Source: JBBDYH01 sp040901795
GTDB lineage: Bacteria; Planctomycetota; Planctomycetia; Pirellulales; JALHPA01
Direction: 5' to 3'
Assembly: GCA_040901795.1 (NCBI GenBank)
Contig: JBBDYH010000087.1
Span: forward strand, 49,938-113,937
DNA length: 64,000 nucleotides
How positions within the stretch are numbered: position 1 is the stretch's first letter; every line of letters starts with the position of its first letter. Shown piece by piece: positions 62,148-64,000 of the stretch. Both the position numbers and the translations under genes were made by a program. The notes below the pieces were generated by a model. It had not been told where the DNA came from and ran no database searches. It saw nothing but the letters and a program-made list of their open reading frames with translations.

Positions 62148-62288
62148 TACGGACCCGACAAATTTTGCAAATCTAGTCGTCCGAGACTCGTAGTTCGCGC
62201 CCGCCGCGTCCACGCGCGACGGCTCATCCAAAAGGAAGAGCCGCAGCAACGCCCAAGGTTCGCGCGCCCGCCGACTCTCCGCCACGCC
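62148..62288. other. Non-coding stretch upstream of the promoter
   Basis: No gene recognised between the prenyltransferase stop at 62289 and the promoter. Confidence 0.3.
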
Positions 62289-63776
62289 TCAGAACTTAGT
62301 GGCAATAATCGCCAGCGCCACCACACAGACGCCGACCAGAATGCTCACCCGGTCGCGCACCGCGTAGACCAGCGGATCCTCGTTCAACTCGCCCCGCTTG
62401 ACGGCAAACCACAGCCGCGTGATCCAGTAAAGCAATAGCGGGCAGACCAGCCACAGGGCGCCGGGCTGGGTATAGTGCCTTAGCGCGTCCTGGCTGTTGA
62501 TATACAGTGCCAACACGAGCACGGCCAGATAGCCGCTCGTCGGTCCCACGCTCTCGATCATGCTCAGGTCGCCGACCACATAACCGCGTCCCGGCGCCGC
62601 ATCGGCCTCCCCTTCCGCCAGCCTCGCCAATTCGGAATGACGCTTGGCGAAGGCCAGCGACGTGAACAAAAAGATCGAAAATGCCAGCAGCCACTCCGAT
62701 GGCCAGATCTCGGCCGCCACACCGCCCACGACGACGCGCAGCGCATACATCCCGGCCAGCAGAAACACGTCCAACACCAGCTTCTGTTTGAGCCAGAACG
62801 AATACAGGCAGTTGACGAGCGCATATAACCCCAGATAGCCCACGAACACCGCCGGCAGCCAGGCGAGCGACAACGCCACGCTGAAGGCCAGCAGGCCCAA
62901 ACTCAAGGGCAGACCATAATGAATCGGAAAGGCCCCCGCGGCAAAGGGCCGGTTGCGTTTGGTCGGATGATGACGATCCGACTCGATATCCATCAGGTCG
63001 TTGAGCACATACACGGCCGAGGCGCAGGCCGAGAAGGCGACAAAGGCAATGCAACAGGCGATGACTTTTTCCAGGTTGTCCCACTGGTGCGACAGCAACA
63101 GCGGCACGAACAAGAGCACGTTCTTGATCCACTGCTGCGGACGCATGGCCCGGAAGGCCGCAGCCGCAATTCGTTGTCGGCTCGCATGGACGTGAACCGG
63201 CTTGTCGAGCGATCGTGTGGCAGCCCGGACCAAGGGCCCGGGCGCCACCACGTGGACCTCGGCGGCCTCCTTCCAGATCGGCATGTCGGCCAAGGCATCG
63301 CCGGCATAGGCGAAATGCGCGTATCCGTGCTCGCGGCAGTAGGCTTGGATCGCGGCGAGTTTGTTGGGGCCTTTCAGGTTAATCTGCCCATCGCTGGCCA
63401 AGACGTCGTCAAACAGGCCGACTTGTTTGGCGACCGCGTCAGCAAAACGCCGGTCGCTGGCTGTGGCCAGGATCACGCGTCGACCCGCCCAGCGTTGCTC
63501 GCGAAGAAAGTGCAGCACTTCGTGCCGATAGGGCAAAAGTCTGACGTCGGCGCCTACCTCATGTGCCAATTCCCGTTTCAGCGCCGCTCGGCCTCGAACG
63601 AGCAACCACGGCAGCCGCGGCAGCAGGCCCGGCTTGCGTTTGATGCCGCCGAGCACCGATTCGTACGTCACATCGCTGGCGATCAGCGTGCCATCGAGAT
63701 CAACGAACAACGGCGTATCCGACACAGCGGTCTCGGTACTATCGGCGCTCGGTTCGGCCGGCTGAATGCTGGACAT
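62289..63776 (-). CDS. HAD phosphatase fused to a UbiA-family prenyltransferase
   Basis: The 495-residue protein begins with a HAD domain (LFVDLDGTLIASD, residues about 23-35; ATASDRRFADAV; GDALADMPIW). Polytopic UbiA-type membrane domains follow with the active-site NDLMDIESDRHHPTKRNRP and YSFWLKQKLVLDVFLL. Such fusions are seen for decaprenyl-phosphate phosphoribosyl transferase-like and other prenyl-transfer proteins; the acceptor here is not certain. The ATG at 63776 (MSSIQPAEP) was chosen; ATG 63788 is also possible. Confidence 0.9.
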   Translation of the reverse strand: MSSIQPAEPSADSTETAVSDTPLFVDLDGTLIASDVTYESVLGGIKRKPGLLPRLPWLLVRGRAALKRELAHEVGADVRLLPYRHEVLHFLREQRWAGRRVILATASDRRFADAVAKQVGLFDDVLASDGQINLKGPNKLAAIQAYCREHGYAHFAYAGDALADMPIWKEAAEVHVVAPGPLVRAATRSLDKPVHVHASRQRIAAAAFRAMRPQQWIKNVLLFVPLLLSHQWDNLEKVIACCIAFVAFSACASAVYVLNDLMDIESDRHHPTKRNRPFAAGAFPIHYGLPLSLGLLAFSVALSLAWLPAVFVGYLGLYALVNCLYSFWLKQKLVLDVFLLAGMYALRVVVGGVAAEIWPSEWLLAFSIFLFTSLAFAKRHSELARLAEGEADAAPGRGYVVGDLSMIESVGPTSGYLAVLVLALYINSQDALRHYTQPGALWLVCPLLLYWITRLWFAVKRGELNEDPLVYAVRDRVSILVGVCVVALAIIATKF

Positions 63777-63949
63777 AAATTCCAGCATCGACGGGAAGGC
63801 CAGGATTGTCAATTTGAACTGGTCCGTGCGTCTGGGCGAAAAGAATCCAAATCCTGGGATTTGCGCGGTAATACGGATTTGAGGGGCTGCGCCAAGGTGT
63901 GGCAATGCCTGAATATTGTGTTTGTATCGCGTGATGGCGCGCGTTACTT

Positions 63950-64000
63950 AGAACCGCTAACAATAGTAACCCGACGCGTAAGCGAGGCCGAATCTGCCGG
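63950..64000. repeat. Palindromic element family E, cut by the window end
   Basis: Fifty-one bases identical (reverse complement) to 49693-49743, starting AGAACCGCTAACA and ending at the window edge. Confidence 0.9.

Overview
The window is high-GC bacterial DNA, most likely from a planctomycete of the Pirellulales. The evidence is the mix of gene families: PEP-CTERM exported proteins with HAF or dockerin repeats, a long Ser/Thr kinase carrying WD40 and TPR repeats next to an ECF-type sigma factor, a secreted Gfo/Idh/MocA oxidoreductase with a twin-arginine signal, a Uma2-family protein, GxxExxY and RAYT remnants, and HlyD adaptors fused to M50 or GAF domains. The taxonomic call is inference; no rRNA is present.

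Layout. 1-3.2 kb: 3' part of a large repetitive PEP-CTERM/dockerin protein. 3.3-8.2 kb: two conserved unknown proteins, an O6-alkylguanine-DNA alkyltransferase, a lone TolC-type outer-membrane protein, a response-regulator fragment and an NTF2-like protein. 8.3-11.4 kb: a decayed GxxExxY gene and two Gfo/Idh/MocA oxidoreductases. 11.6-15.0 kb: tandem paralogous lipoproteins. 15-20 kb: sterol-desaturase-like hydroxylase, OsmC, aroA, and an iron-type alcohol dehydrogenase coupled to a PfkB sugar kinase. 20-28.6 kb: a membrane protein, a 2091-residue alpha-2-macroglobulin and a PEP-CTERM protein. 28.7-31 kb: small protein, tRNA(CAT), GNAT, CPBP protease. 31.2-37.7 kb: sigma factor, kinase, HAF-repeat protein. 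38-44 kb: thioredoxin-like protein, aldehyde dehydrogenase, Uma2 gene plus a MazEF-like pair (toxin frameshifted), GNAT and LarA-like protein. 44-52 kb: an export-like cluster (GAF-HlyD, HlyD, PqqD-like/M50-HlyD) and a methyltransferase. 52-57.4 kb: exported and envelope proteins. 57.4-64 kb: a RAYT transposase between two palindromes, an enolase-superfamily dehydratase, an OYE-like oxidoreductase, a 2Fe-2S protein, a candidate small RNA unit, and a HAD-UbiA prenyltransferase.

The most unusual signal is a set of at least ten families of short palindromic repeats. They sit directly on stop codons, and in three genes they lie in frame inside coding sequence: one family in pfkB and, in the opposite orientation, in an SH3 protein, and two other families inside the kinase catalytic domain. 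The pfkB/SH3 family is the one that brackets the RAYT transposase. Its intact copy is exactly 60 nt (20 codons) and is open in the used frame on both strands, giving nearly the same peptide either way. This looks like a REP/RAYT system whose repeats are tolerated inside proteins, comparable in concept to the Rickettsia palindromic elements.
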